Shown: piece by piece, positions 1 to 7,476 of the stretch
How positions within the stretch are numbered: position 1 is the first letter of the stretch
Layout of the letters: each line of letters starts with the position of its first letter
Assembly (NCBI GenBank): GCA_029240055.1
Contig: JARBTT010000005.1
Coordinates: 1 to 47,259, forward strand
From: Anaerosinus sp.
GTDB taxonomy: Bacteria > Bacillota > Negativicutes > JARBTT01
Length of the DNA: 47,259 nucleotides
Direction: 5' to 3'
Made by a program: the position numbers and the translations under genes
The notes under the pieces: generated by a model
Database searches by the model: none
What the model saw: the letters and a program-made list of their open reading frames with translations, nothing else
Told to the model about the DNA's origin: nothing

Positions 1-1
1 T

Positions 2-850
2 TTGTTAAAAGAAATATTCACAAAAAAGTTTTTTACAAGAGGAATAATCGCTGTACTTATTTTGCTTTTAGCTATAAGTTATTTCGCCTTAAATTATTTC
101 CAAGGAGTGCCCGTTTTAAATTATCATCAGATCAATAATACCGATCACAATTCTTTAACACTAAGCAACACTGAGTTTGAAGCACAAATGAAGTATTTAG
201 CAGATCAAGGCTATACTACGATTACCCCTGATCATTTAGCTGATTATATACAATATGGTAAAGAACTTCCATCAAAACCGATCTTAATCACTTTTGATGA
301 TGGCTATAAAGATAACTATCAAGAAGCTTATCCCATCTTACAAAAATACCATTTTACTGCAACCATATTTTTAATCTCTGATTTTGTAAATACCTATGAG
401 CGTTATTTAACTTGGGATGAGATAAATGAAATGCAAAATGACGGGCTTATTTTTGAAGGACACACAGTAAATCACATTTCGCTTACACAAGCTTCTGATG
501 ATGAAATAACCAACGAACTAGTTCAATCAAAGGCGGCATTAGAATCGCATCTTGGCAAAAAAATTGAGTATTTAGCTTATCCATGCGGAGACTATAATCA
601 AAATATAATTGACCTAACAAAGAAAGCAGGCTACCGCGCAGCTTTTACAATTGACCTAGGACGTGATACCACTAGCTCTACTCTATATTCGTTAAATCGA
701 ATTCCTGTTTTTGGTGGAGGCACACATACATTTTTACATTTTTGGTTGCGTTTAAAATTCACCCAGGTATTTAATGCGCTACAAAACTTAAAAGTTTTCT
801 TAGATAAAAAGGGCGACACATCTATAGCTCAATTTATTTATATTCCATAA
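2..850 (+). CDS. Polysaccharide deacetylase family protein (membrane-anchored)
   Basis: NodB-type carbohydrate esterase that would remove acetyl groups from a cell-surface polysaccharide or peptidoglycan outside the membrane. An N-terminal hydrophobic segment (about residues 14-32) acts as signal or anchor. The NodB fold follows, with the metal/catalytic motif TFDDGYKDNY (about 98-107) and the HTVNH metal-binding motif (about 152-156). The frame is open from a TTG at base 2. The window starts there, so neither the ribosome site nor the true start can be seen. It resembles the deacetylase at 44900-45712 along its whole length (NYH near the N-terminus, TFDDGY, AYP(C/T)G), so the two are paralogues. 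A strong terminator lies downstream. The substrate cannot be read from the sequence. Confidence 0.88.
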   Translation: MLKEIFTKKFFTRGIIAVLILLLAISYFALNYFQGVPVLNYHQINNTDHNSLTLSNTEFEAQMKYLADQGYTTITPDHLADYIQYGKELPSKPILITFDDGYKDNYQEAYPILQKYHFTATIFLISDFVNTYERYLTWDEINEMQNDGLIFEGHTVNHISLTQASDDEITNELVQSKAALESHLGKKIEYLAYPCGDYNQNIIDLTKKAGYRAAFTIDLGRDTTSSTLYSLNRIPVFGGGTHTFLHFWLRLKFTQVFNALQNLKVFLDKKGDTSIAQFIYIP

Positions 851-926
851 TTTGTTGCGTTACTCTGGCTACTCGAATTGCAATATACATTCTTGCAATT
901 TTTAAGAGATAAATAAAAACTCGCAA

Positions 927-970
927 AATAAGAAGTTCCCTAAGCAAATAAACTTAGGGAACTTCTTATT
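927..970. terminator. Bidirectional intrinsic terminator
   Basis: Perfect 18-bp inverted repeat (927-944 and 953-970) with an 8-nt loop. It sits between the convergent deacetylase and Spo0E-like genes. AT-rich arm ends would give U-rich tails in both directions. Confidence 0.85.
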
Positions 971-974
971 TCAT

Positions 975-1136
975 CTATCCAGCCTTTTGAATTCGCCCAT
1001 CATTATAAAATTCGTTTATTACTTCGTCTAACTGTTGGCTAATCATTAAAACTTCCGGATGTGATATTCCTTTTGTGCGTGCAGTTGCGTGCATCTTTTG
1101 CCGTAAGCACTCAATTCTTTCTTGTAAATACTCCAC
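975..1136 (-). CDS. Spo0E-like aspartyl-phosphate phosphatase (53 aa)
   Basis: Small gene with a GTG start, preceded by AGAGG at a 6-nt gap. The product has the two-helix layout of the Spo0E family. The signature SQQLDEVI lies at residues 33-40, matching the SQxLDxxI motif in which the Asp is catalytic. Family members dephosphorylate phospho-Spo0A and hold back sporulation. It ends five bases from the terminator at 927-970, convergent with the deacetylase. Length, motif position and charged C-terminus fit the family. Which response regulator it acts on is inferred only from the family. Confidence 0.85.
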   Translation of the reverse strand: MEYLQERIECLRQKMHATARTKGISHPEVLMISQQLDEVINEFYNDGRIQKAG

Positions 1137-1224
1137 AATAGCCCTCTTTCTTAAAATTTACATGTTAATTATTTTATTACTAAAACAATATAAATTTTGT
1201 CGAAGTAGAGGGAGTAAATAAAAT

Positions 1225-1767
1225 TTATTTTTCAAATATGTATACCTTCGCGTTATCTGCCTTTCTAAAATTAGGACCTTTAAAACCAAGTTTTAAAAGT
1301 TCCTTACGCAAGAACATCATTAAGAACCCGTGACTTACTATAAGAACCTCCTGATCATCTTTTAAAATGAATTCTTCTAAAATGTACTTTACTCTTTCTT
1401 GAAACATTAGTTTACTTTCTATTTGCGATTTATGTGATAGCATCCATGCCATTCTTCCTAATGTTAGCCATAGTAAAATAGGCAATTTGATGTTTCTGTC
1501 CGTAGGAGGGCATATAACAAGTTCTCGTAATTCTTTGGTTGCAATAATGTGTCCACTATATATTTTTTGCGCCGTTTTTAATGCACGAGGCAAATCACTA
1601 GAATAACATTTATCCCATCTCATCATGTTTGCTTCAAAGTTGTCATATTTAATATCAGACGTTTCATATTCTTGTAGCCATTGTCTAAATTGCTCCGGAG
1701 TCATTAGCTTACTAATACCTGGTATTGGGCAATCAACCTCAAAGTGTCGTATTAAACCTACTTTCAT
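1225..1767 (-). CDS. Histidine phosphatase (phosphoglycerate mutase-like) family protein
   Basis: The histidine phosphatase fold is shown by the N-terminal LIRHFEV motif, whose His is the predicted phospho-acceptor. Further on are SSDLPRALKTA, an acidic ELRE segment and the C-terminal VSHGF motif with the second catalytic His. The usual RHGE is RHFE here, as in some broad-specificity members. I place the start at the ATG at 1767, because the SD-like GGCGGT sits about 6 nt before it; the upstream TTG at 1773 is too close. The length (180 aa) is typical of single-domain members. The substrate is unknown. It follows aroE on the same strand with a 53-nt gap and may be cotranscribed. Confidence 0.85.
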   Translation of the reverse strand: MKVGLIRHFEVDCPIPGISKLMTPEQFRQWLQEYETSDIKYDNFEANMMRWDKCYSSDLPRALKTAQKIYSGHIIATKELRELVICPPTDRNIKLPILLWLTLGRMAWMLSHKSQIESKLMFQERVKYILEEFILKDDQEVLIVSHGFLMMFLRKELLKLGFKGPNFRKADNAKVYIFEK

Positions 1768-1820
1768 TTTCAAACCGCCTTACTTCTTACCAATCGAACA
1801 TAAACTTGTCATTTTGCCAC

Positions 1821-2651
1821 TTACTTTGCACCTACTAATACATCATGCATCACTTGTGTAAGTGCATCTCGTGAAGTCCACATTTTAAATGCTGCAGCGC
1901 CTTGCTCTACTAGCATGCCTTCACCGTTCAAGATGGTATTACCATTCTTCTTGGCCTGAGCTAAGAATTGAGTTACTGCGGGGGTATAAATCAAATCATA
2001 TGCTAAAGCCTTTTTATTTACGCATAACCAATCTATCGGCGGACAAGCATCGACTTGGGGATGCATACCGATTGGTGTAGTGTTGATGATAATATCTGCC
2101 GTTTTGCAACGCTCTGCATATTTATCCTCGTTCCAATCAATGATCTCAATTTCAAAGTATTCTTTGAACTGATCACGTAGAGCATTGAGCTTTTCCTTGT
2201 TTCGTCCAACAACGGTTATATGACTAGCTTCTTCGCTAATCAACCCCCATAGAACCGCTCTTGCAGCACCGCCTGCACCAAGTACAAGTGCATTTTTATC
2301 TTTAATCGAAAAATTCATCTTTTTTAATGGAGCAACAAATCCTATATAATCAGTGTTATAGCCTCTCAATTTGCCATCATTATTAACGACAGTATTTACA
2401 GCGCCAATTGCTTTTGCCCCTTGATTGATTTCATCAATATGCTCCATAATAGCAATTTTGTGTGGGATCGTAACATTAAATCCTCTAAAATTGAGCGCTC
2501 TTAAACCAAGCACAGCAGCTTTAATATCTTCTGGTTTTACTGACATTGCGATGTATGTATAATCTAATCCTAGAGCTTTAATTACAGCATTGTGCATATG
2601 TGGTGACATGGAGTGACCTATTGGATAGCCGATGATTCCTAGATTTTTCAT
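1821..2651 (-). CDS. aroE: Shikimate dehydrogenase
   Basis: NADP-dependent reduction of 3-dehydroshikimate to shikimate in the aromatic amino-acid pathway. The substrate-binding N-terminus reads GYPIGHSMSPHMHN (residues 8-21). NVTIPHK carries the catalytic Lys, and GAGGAARAV is the nucleotide-binding loop. NTTPIGM and the C-terminal GEGMLVEQGAAAF are also present. The length (276 aa) is normal for AroE. AAGGA lies upstream of the ATG. No other shikimate-pathway gene is nearby, so it is a stand-alone gene here. Confidence 0.96.
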   Translation of the reverse strand: MKNLGIIGYPIGHSMSPHMHNAVIKALGLDYTYIAMSVKPEDIKAAVLGLRALNFRGFNVTIPHKIAIMEHIDEINQGAKAIGAVNTVVNNDGKLRGYNTDYIGFVAPLKKMNFSIKDKNALVLGAGGAARAVLWGLISEEASHITVVGRNKEKLNALRDQFKEYFEIEIIDWNEDKYAERCKTADIIINTTPIGMHPQVDACPPIDWLCVNKKALAYDLIYTPAVTQFLAQAKKNGNTILNGEGMLVEQGAAAFKMWTSRDALTQVMHDVLVGAK

Positions 2652-2768
2652 AATATCAGTCCTTATAGTGTAATTTTAAATATTTTTATAATTATATCGT
2701 AAAAAATAGAAAGTAGCTACTTATGCTTAAATAGCAAAATTCCTTTTAATAATTATCTAACTATTTTA

Positions 2769-3173
2769 TTACGTGCAGATAAGCAAATCGCCTTCGTGGC
2801 ACCTCAATTTTTCTACGATGGGGATATCTGCTGGTGCGAATTGATAATTTAGTATTGTTTCTTTATCAACCCAAGCGATCTCTTCATGTACTACTGGATT
2901 TAGTGAATTACCTTGCCAAATTACCCAATACACTAATAACTGAATTGTTCCAGTATCATAGCTATAGATGCTTTCAGAAAAAAATCTTCCAACTTTCACA
3001 TCAATTTGAAACTCTTCATTCATTTCTCGCCTTAAACATTCCTCCGGGGTTTCGCCTGCTTCAATTTTCCCACCAGGAAACTCCCACAACTTAGCCAAGT
3101 GATCTCCGTCCCTACGCTTTGCGATCAAACATAATCCATTTTTTATCAACAATGCCGCAGTTACTTGTTTCAT
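2769..3173 (-). CDS. MutT-like Nudix hydrolase
   Basis: A 134-aa Nudix protein. The Nudix box G-x5-E-x7-REx-x-E-E spans the segment GGKIEAGETPEECLRREMNE (about residues 34-53). The preceding KRRDGDHLAKLWEFPGG is the usual lead-in of MutT-type 8-oxo-dGTP diphosphatases, which clean the nucleotide pool of oxidised dGTP. An AGAGG-type ribosome site precedes the ATG. Substrate choice between 8-oxo-dGTP and another nucleotide is not decided by sequence alone. Confidence 0.88.
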   Translation of the reverse strand: MKQVTAALLIKNGLCLIAKRRDGDHLAKLWEFPGGKIEAGETPEECLRREMNEEFQIDVKVGRFFSESIYSYDTGTIQLLVYWVIWQGNSLNPVVHEEIAWVDKETILNYQFAPADIPIVEKLRCHEGDLLICT

Positions 3174-3250
3174 AGCTATACCTCTTTAAATAAATATATA
3201 GATTTCTTTTTAGTATTCTCAATAAATGTAACTTTATATAAAGCTATATA

Positions 3251-3285
3251 AAGAATAACCGCCAGCTAAACTGACGGTTATTCTT
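3251..3285 (-). terminator. Intrinsic terminator after comFB-like gene
   Basis: A 15-bp stem (3251-3265 and 3271-3285). Its single + strand mismatch becomes a G-U pair in the minus-strand RNA. It separates the ComFB-like gene from the Nudix gene. Confidence 0.75.
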
Positions 3286-3319
3286 TATTATATGTAATTA
3301 TTACAGAGGAGCTATCCGA

Positions 3320-3595
3320 TTACCTAACCTCGGCGTGTCGAGGATTATCGCCTACAGTTTTAATTGCTCTACCAATGGCACACATAATATCTACCTCATT
3401 ATTTTTATCATATAAGGCAATGTTTGTGTAAATATTGCCTTTATCAGTAGCTACATAATGTGGTTTTAGATTGTTTAACGCTAGCATAGCAACATCAATA
3501 CGACATTTTTCACATTTGCAAATTTTTTCATCACTGTTTATCATTTTGTCCAAGTGCTTAAATACGAATTCTTCCATGACATTTTTAACTTCCAT
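3320..3595 (-). CDS. ComFB family protein (late competence-type)
   Basis: A 91-aa protein matching the ComFB family: an N-terminal helix, then CKCEKCRIDVAMLALNNLKPHYV with three cysteines, and a C-terminal NPRH. The cysteines suggest metal binding, as described for some relatives. In Bacillus comFB lies in the competence operon; in other bacteria family members occur as single genes, as here. The start ATG follows GAGGAGC. Its biochemical role is unknown, and a competence role should not be assumed from the name. Confidence 0.82.
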   Translation of the reverse strand: MEVKNVMEEFVFKHLDKMINSDEKICKCEKCRIDVAMLALNNLKPHYVATDKGNIYTNIALYDKNNEVDIMCAIGRAIKTVGDNPRHAEVR

Positions 3596-4048
3596 GCTTT
3601 TAGCTCCTCTTTTAAAATATATTAAAATTCCTTACAGGACAGTATTTGACAATATAACATATATATTTACTATCGACTCTAAAAAATCCTGCATGATTAC
3701 CAATAGCTATAGAAAAATCATACAAATTACCTATGGATTTTATATTATCATCCAAGTTTTTCAATTAATCTCATCACAAAGCAAATTTACATATCATCTG
3801 TTTTTGATTCTGGAACATCAACCTATATCCTTAATAAAATACGCCCCTGTATACTTTGAAATAAGTAATATTTACTTTATGCCTTAAACTTTATCAATAA
3901 TTTTTTAAAATTCTTTTGAGATTTAGAAATATATAAAATTAAATTATATTATTTAAGACTCACTTTATAATGATTTCCGTAGTAAAAATTGTTATACTTC
4001 TACTTTTTTTGCATATATATTTTTCCATGAGAGGAGTGAGAAAACGCC
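3596..4048. other. AT-rich intergenic region between divergent comFB-like gene and cwlD
   Basis: No convincing gene in about 450 nt. A plus-strand sigma-A-like motif, TTGACA (3646-3651), 16 nt, TACTAT (3668-3673), could drive a long leader toward cwlD. It is too far upstream to be assigned firmly. Open frames here have no ribosome site and no recognisable content. Confidence 0.35.
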
Positions 4049-4729
4049 ATGAAGGTTCTATGCACTGCCAAACATCGCTTTATCGGCTTCCTAATACCAG
4101 CCATGTTACTGCTAGGCACCTTCGTATCTGTCCATACTCTGTCCCATACGCTAACGGGCAAAGTAATTGTCGTTGATGCCGGTCATGGCGGTATTGACCC
4201 TGGCGCCAATCGTTCAGGTGTGCTTGAAAAAGATATTAATCTGGCAATAGCGTTAGATCTTAAAGATATTCTCAATCAATACGGCTGTAAAGTTATCTTA
4301 TCCCGTCAAGCCGATGTAGATCTTAGTGGCGAATGTGACAATGAAAAAGTCAGAGGGCGCTATCATCGTGATTTGGCAGCGCGTGTAGAAATAGTCGAGG
4401 AATCAGACGCGGATTTATTTATTAGTATTCATGCTAATGCCGTCGCCAATGATGCGAAACGGCATGGAGCCGAGGTCTTTTACTATTCTAAGTCCGATAG
4501 TGGTAAAACATTAGCCAATTCAATACAAGGCGAACTTTGTAAGGTTACCGAAGCTAATAGAACTGCTAAGAATGCAGACTACTTTGTACTACGCCGTAAC
4601 AAAATCCCCGCGGCGCTGATTGAAGTCGGCTACATTACTAATATGGAGGAACGGATGGCACTACAAACCCCTGAATACCAAAAAAAGCTAGCTGAAGCAA
4701 TTGCCGTAGGTATTCATAAATATTATTAG
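4049..4729 (+). CDS. cwlD: N-acetylmuramoyl-L-alanine amidase CwlD
   Basis: Amidase_3 zinc amidase that cleaves the peptide from muramic acid. In spore formers CwlD starts the making of muramic-delta-lactam in the cortex. A signal/anchor segment spans about residues 11-32. The catalytic domain starts at VVDAGHGGIDPGA (zinc His46), continues with the zinc Glu in GVLEKDINLA and SIHANA (third zinc ligand), and ends with ALIEVGYITN carrying the catalytic Glu. Its 226-aa length and lack of a wall-binding domain fit CwlD rather than vegetative amidases. The ATG is the first in frame, since a TGA lies just upstream. AGGAG precedes it by about 12 nt. Confidence 0.9.
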   Translation: MKVLCTAKHRFIGFLIPAMLLLGTFVSVHTLSHTLTGKVIVVDAGHGGIDPGANRSGVLEKDINLAIALDLKDILNQYGCKVILSRQADVDLSGECDNEKVRGRYHRDLAARVEIVEESDADLFISIHANAVANDAKRHGAEVFYYSKSDSGKTLANSIQGELCKVTEANRTAKNADYFVLRRNKIPAALIEVGYITNMEERMALQTPEYQKKLAEAIAVGIHKYY

Positions 4730-5130
4730 AGTTCTACCACTCACTACGCATGTTTATATCAATATTAAGTGAGTACGAATATCTGTAAAAATCCAATCTA
4801 TACCAGTGCTACGAGAATCGAATAGGCCCTGCTAAACGCGAACAATTCATAAAACCCATTTAGGTGAGTATAAATTTATTTTTATACTCACTTTTTCTAC
4901 TTTATTTATTGTTTTTTGCTGCTCTTCGAGGGCTAGATAAACAAAATTGATTATCAACTTCATCTTTTTTTCAGTACTACCTATTATATAAATATATTCT
5001 AGTTTATTTACAGCCATAATATTTTTTACTTAAATCTCATCCCAAAACCAAGCATGAATAGTCAGCACCAGAAGATATATCAAAAAATAATCTATTATAT
5101 GAGCTGAATTTTTAGGAGGAGATGTCCCAC
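4730..5130. other. Non-coding region after cwlD
   Basis: About 400 nt with no supported gene. It holds the terminator at 4864-4891 and the leader of the small membrane peptide that starts at 5131. Confidence 0.5.
4864..4896 (+). terminator. Intrinsic terminator downstream of cwlD
   Basis: Perfect 11-bp stem GTGAGTATAAA / TTTATACTCAC (4864-4874 and 4881-4891) followed directly by TTTTT on the plus strand. Confidence 0.8.
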
Positions 5131-5238
5131 ATGCTTCTTAATATTTATTTACCAAGATTCTGTATGTTACTACTTATCTGGTTTCTTGTGTTTTTAATTG
5201 GATATATTTTATGTCACATTTACAAGTATATAAAATAA
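5131..5238 (+). CDS. Small single-pass membrane peptide (35 aa)
   Basis: A short open frame preceded by a strong ribosome site (TAGGAGGA, about 10 nt upstream of ATG). The product begins MLLNIYLPRF, has a hydrophobic span at about residues 11-28 (CMLLLIWFLVFLIGYIL) and ends in a basic tail, HIYKYIK. An in-frame ATG at 5122 is too close to the SD. Strong SD plus a clean transmembrane segment argue for a real peptide. The family is not recognised. Possible roles are a prophage-derived membrane peptide, a small toxin or a stress peptide; none is shown by the sequence. Confidence 0.5.
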   Translation: MLLNIYLPRFCMLLLIWFLVFLIGYILCHIYKYIK

Positions 5239-5276
5239 GTGAAGAATATAGAACTTATTGTCCATCCGTCCTTCTA

Positions 5277-5392
5277 CCTCAATTATTTAAATTATTTTTA
5301 TCATAAATTTGTATAAAATCCATAATTTAGAGCATACTATCATTGAAGAACTCCACTTCGAACAAGACCACCAACCGTGTGGTCTTATTTTT
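5277..5392. repeat. Hairpin repeat, copy A (internally deleted)
   Basis: Shares its left arm (about 5311-5375) with copy B and its right hairpin (AAGACCAC, 7-nt loop, GTGGTCTT, then ATTTTT) with copy C. The roughly 125-nt central part present in B and C is missing. Weaker similarity to copy B continues left to about 5277. The IS3-family remnant starts immediately to the right. The plus-strand hairpin with T-run should work as a terminator. Confidence 0.8.
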
Positions 5393-5421
5393 GGAAAGGT
5401 CAAGAAAAAATAAACCCAAAG

Positions 5422-5940
5422 TTAAGGATTTTGACAATTCTGTAATTCAAATTGCTCTGGACTGAGCCATCCCAATGAGGAATGTATGCGTTTAGTATTA
5501 TAATAAATCTCAATATATTTAAATATTTCCATGCGAGCTTGTTCAGGATGATTGTCATAACAATCATCCTGAACAAGCTCGCGTTTTAATGTGCGATAAA
5601 ATGATTCCATTACGGCATTGTCATAGGGATTTCCTTTACGACTCATACTTTGTTGACAGCCATAGCGCTCTAATAAAGCTTGAAACCGCTGAGAAGTATA
5701 TTGAGCACCTCTATCGGTATGGACAATTAAACCCTCACTCGGATGTTGACGACCAATTGCTTGATAAAATGCTGATATAACAAGGCTGTCCCGAATTCGT
5801 GTATCCATAGACCAGCCAACTACTTTCCGCGAAAAAATATCAATAAAAACTGATAAATAAAGGAATCCATGACGAGTAGGTATATAAGTTATATCTCCTA
5901 CCCATATTTTGTTTTTATCAGTAATACTAAACCTGCTAAG
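5422..5940 (-). pseudogene. IS3-family transposase OrfB, 5'-truncated
   Basis: Integrase-core (rve) part of an IS3/IS150-group OrfB. The DDE residues are visible in WVGDITYIPT, IVHTDRGAQYTS and NAVMESFYRTLKREL, and the usual C-terminal YYNTKRIHSSLGWLSPEQFE follows. The N-terminal helix-turn-helix half is missing. The frame can be read upstream to an ATG at 5988. Those extra ~16 residues come from the neighbouring gene's stop region and terminator hairpin and are not transposase. A perfect 23-bp inverted repeat lies inside the frame at 5533-5582. Probably non-functional. Confidence 0.88.
5533..5582. repeat. Perfect 23-bp inverted repeat inside transposase frame
   Basis: Arms 5533-5555 and 5560-5582 are exact reverse complements around a 4-nt loop (cata). 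It lies in the segment encoding ELVQDDCYDNHPEQAR, where relatives carry a short variable stretch. No T-run follows, so it is not a standard terminator. Confidence 0.9.
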
Positions 5941-5942
5941 AA

Positions 5943-5962
5943 AAGCACCCCGAAGGGTGCTT
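5943..5962 (-). terminator. Intrinsic terminator of small phage gene
   Basis: AAGCACCC-cgaa-GGGTGCTT, an 8-bp GC-rich stem with a tetraloop. The minus-strand RNA continues with TTTTCTT. It follows the 53-codon gene ending at 5972 and lies at the broken end of the IS remnant. Confidence 0.8.
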
Positions 5963-5971
5963 AAAATAAAT

Positions 5972-6173
5972 TTATGGCATTTGATCAATCAGATATTCTT
6001 TATCTAGTTCTTTAAGCCTTTGCTCCGCCTGTTGGCGTGTTATACCAAGAGAAATATTACTATTATCCTTGATATTAATTAATATGTTACGTTGTTTGGC
6101 GTCGATAGGGGCTTGTTTTTTTAGCTCCTGCACCTTCGAGGTGGCCTCCGTGATTTATTTTTCTTATCGTCAT
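5972..6173 (-). pseudogene. Small prophage-type gene, apparently frameshifted
   Basis: A good start (AGGAGT then ATG at 6173) opens a frame beginning MTIRKI that soon runs out after 28 codons. A different frame, open from just downstream of that start, reads ITEATSKVQELKKQAP and continues to LDKEYLIDQMP at 5972. The simplest reading is one gene of about 65 residues with an indel in the A-rich stretch near 6150. An independent 53-aa gene from the GTG at 6133 is possible, since GGAGG lies 11 nt upstream. A GC-rich terminator follows. The family is not recognised. Confidence 0.5.
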
Positions 6174-6224
6174 AATTACTCCTATTGGTGAGTTGTTCGT
6201 GTCTTCCTACTTTTTTTACGCAAT

Positions 6225-6653
6225 TTACAATCCTTTTGATTTTTTTCTTCGACTTGCTCTTAATTTAATTATGTTTTTTAAATAACTTTTATGTAATATA
6301 TATTTTATGCGCTCAGGATGATTTAAAGCCCATTCGCGCGCACGCTCAAGTATTTTTTGACGTTTAGCAGAATTGCCATAATATGCACGTTTAAATGATT
6401 CACGCGTCTGTTCATTAGATTTATCTACAGCGCATTTTTTACAATATTTTTGTCGTCCTGCATTTATAGTGTACTCTTCGCCACATACAACACATATATC
6501 AGTTGTACCTAGTTTTCTTGCAGTTCCAGCTATTTTTCGTTGATACTTTTTTCGGTCGTTTTCTTTAATTTTTTCCGCTCGACATTTTGTGCAATATTTA
6601 GTCAGCGGTTGTCCAATAATTTCTATTCCGCAAATTACGCATTTTTTAATCAT
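6225..6653 (-). CDS. Prophage-type zinc-finger protein (142 aa)
   Basis: Contains two similar cysteine clusters: CVICGIEI...YCTKC (about residues 5-24) and CVVCGEEY...YCKKC (about 54-74). Each is a four-cysteine zinc-binding knuckle. A very basic helical C-terminus follows (RERAREWALNHPERIKYILHKSY...RRKKSKG). Such proteins often lie near the packaging genes of temperate phages and probably bind nucleic acid. I see no HNH catalytic motif. ATAAGGAG precedes the ATG. It is the last intact-looking gene of the prophage remnant on this strand. Confidence 0.6.
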   Translation of the reverse strand: MIKKCVICGIEIIGQPLTKYCTKCRAEKIKENDRKKYQRKIAGTARKLGTTDICVVCGEEYTINAGRQKYCKKCAVDKSNEQTRESFKRAYYGNSAKRQKILERAREWALNHPERIKYILHKSYLKNIIKLRASRRKKSKGL

Positions 6654-6765
6654 TAATCTTCTCCTTATTTGGCATCTGTCGCTGTCCTTTAACTTGATTC
6701 AAGCGTACCATATCAAAATTTGAACATCAACACTATTTTCAAATTAATATTCTTATATAAAGTAA

Positions 6766-6807
6766 TGATCGCTACCTAGTGCAAAGTAACGTACTTGGTA
6801 GCGATCA
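6766..6807 (-). terminator. Intrinsic terminator of RinA/ArpU-like gene
   Basis: A 15-bp inverted repeat with one mismatch (6766-6780 and 6793-6807), next to the stop codon at 6808-6810. Confidence 0.65.
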
Positions 6808-7216
6808 TCACTTATAAAATGGTGTCATTAAATCAAGTCCAACAGCGCAAAGACTATCGTATTGATTCCCCTCTTTAACCATCAAATAATACACATTCGG
6901 CGATATTGATAAATCTATACATATTTTTTTATAATCGTGATCACTATTATATTTTCTTTTCATGATTTCGCCAGTCATTTTTTTATCAAAATGCTTATAC
7001 GTATACTCAATTACTCTTAACCATTTTTCAGGTTCCTTAATCGTCATAGTATCAAACTTTCATGGCCATATTTTCTGTAGGATCACTCACAAATGCATGA
7101 CCACTACCACCAGTTTTACTAACTCCGCTATCCTTTCTAGCCTCATATACTGCTTGCTTAATTTTTTCGTATTGATAAAATATTTTCTCTATGTATTTCG
7201 CATTATATTTAAGCAA
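6808..7216 (-). pseudogene. RinA/ArpU-like phage late regulator, frameshifted
   Basis: Two adjacent frames look like one gene. The first half reads YEKIKQAVYEARKDSG and ends at SDPTENMAMK. The second reads FDTMTIKEPEKWLRVIEYTY and continues through the helix-turn-helix-like KKICIDLSISPNVYYLM. The halves join with a single +1 shift at ATGAAAGTTTGATACTATG near 7055; the first frame stops at once (AAAGTTTGA). The SDPT motif before a C-terminal sigma-like HTH is typical of phage RinA/ArpU regulators of late or packaging genes. A TTG start at 7216 after GAGGTG is the best-supported start. An upstream GTG at 7249 lacks a site. Confidence 0.6.
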
Positions 7217-7255
7217 ATTCTTCACCTCATCAAAAATCATTCTAAACACACTTAT

Positions 7256-7281
7256 AGGGCGGTCAAAAAGCCGCCCTTTTT
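7256..7281 (+). terminator. GC-rich hairpin with T-run
   Basis: AGGGCGG (7256-7262), 8-nt loop, CCGCCCT (7271-7277), then TTTT on the plus strand. It lies between two minus-strand phage genes, so it may also attenuate in that direction. Confidence 0.55.
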
Positions 7282-7440
7282 CTAGCTATCTATATTTGTA
7301 TTTTTAAAATCAATCTTTCGCTTACGATAATTACTTACATACATCTTCCTGGGTTTATTCAACCTTGATATATACCACCAATTTATTCCCGCAAATACCA
7401 CTAATATTGCAGCTACAGCAAATTCCATTCCTTCCGGCAT
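7282..7440 (-). CDS. Small prophage membrane protein (52 aa)
   Basis: ATG at 7440 follows an AGGTGG ribosome site. The product begins MPEGMEFAVAAILVVFAG: one transmembrane span (about residues 6-26), then a basic cytoplasmic tail (RLNKPRKMYVSNYRKRK). The gene sits between the zinc-ribbon and RinA/ArpU-like genes with tight spacing, as small genes do in phage early regions. The function is not recognised. Confidence 0.55.
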   Translation of the reverse strand: MPEGMEFAVAAILVVFAGINWWYISRLNKPRKMYVSNYRKRKIDFKNTNIDS

Positions 7441-7476
7441 TAACCTACCACCTTTCTATCACGCTGTCGTTGGCTC

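Larger units (their letters stand above)
5392..5940 (-). mobile_element. IS3-family insertion sequence remnant
   Basis: The rightmost 550 nt of an IS3-type element. Similarity between repeat copy A and copies B and C stops at about 5392, where a TGG...GGTCAAG sequence begins, so this is the likely IS end. The other end is lost at about 5940: orfA and the first ~100 codons of orfB are gone, and the sequence runs into a phage-gene terminator. No intact second inverted repeat is present, so the element cannot move by itself. Confidence 0.75.

Noticed and set aside
3471-3887. 138-codon plus-strand frame over the comFB-like gene and the intergenic region
   Set aside because: It overlaps the comFB-like gene in antisense, lacks a ribosome site and resembles no family; it is a shadow frame in AT-rich DNA.
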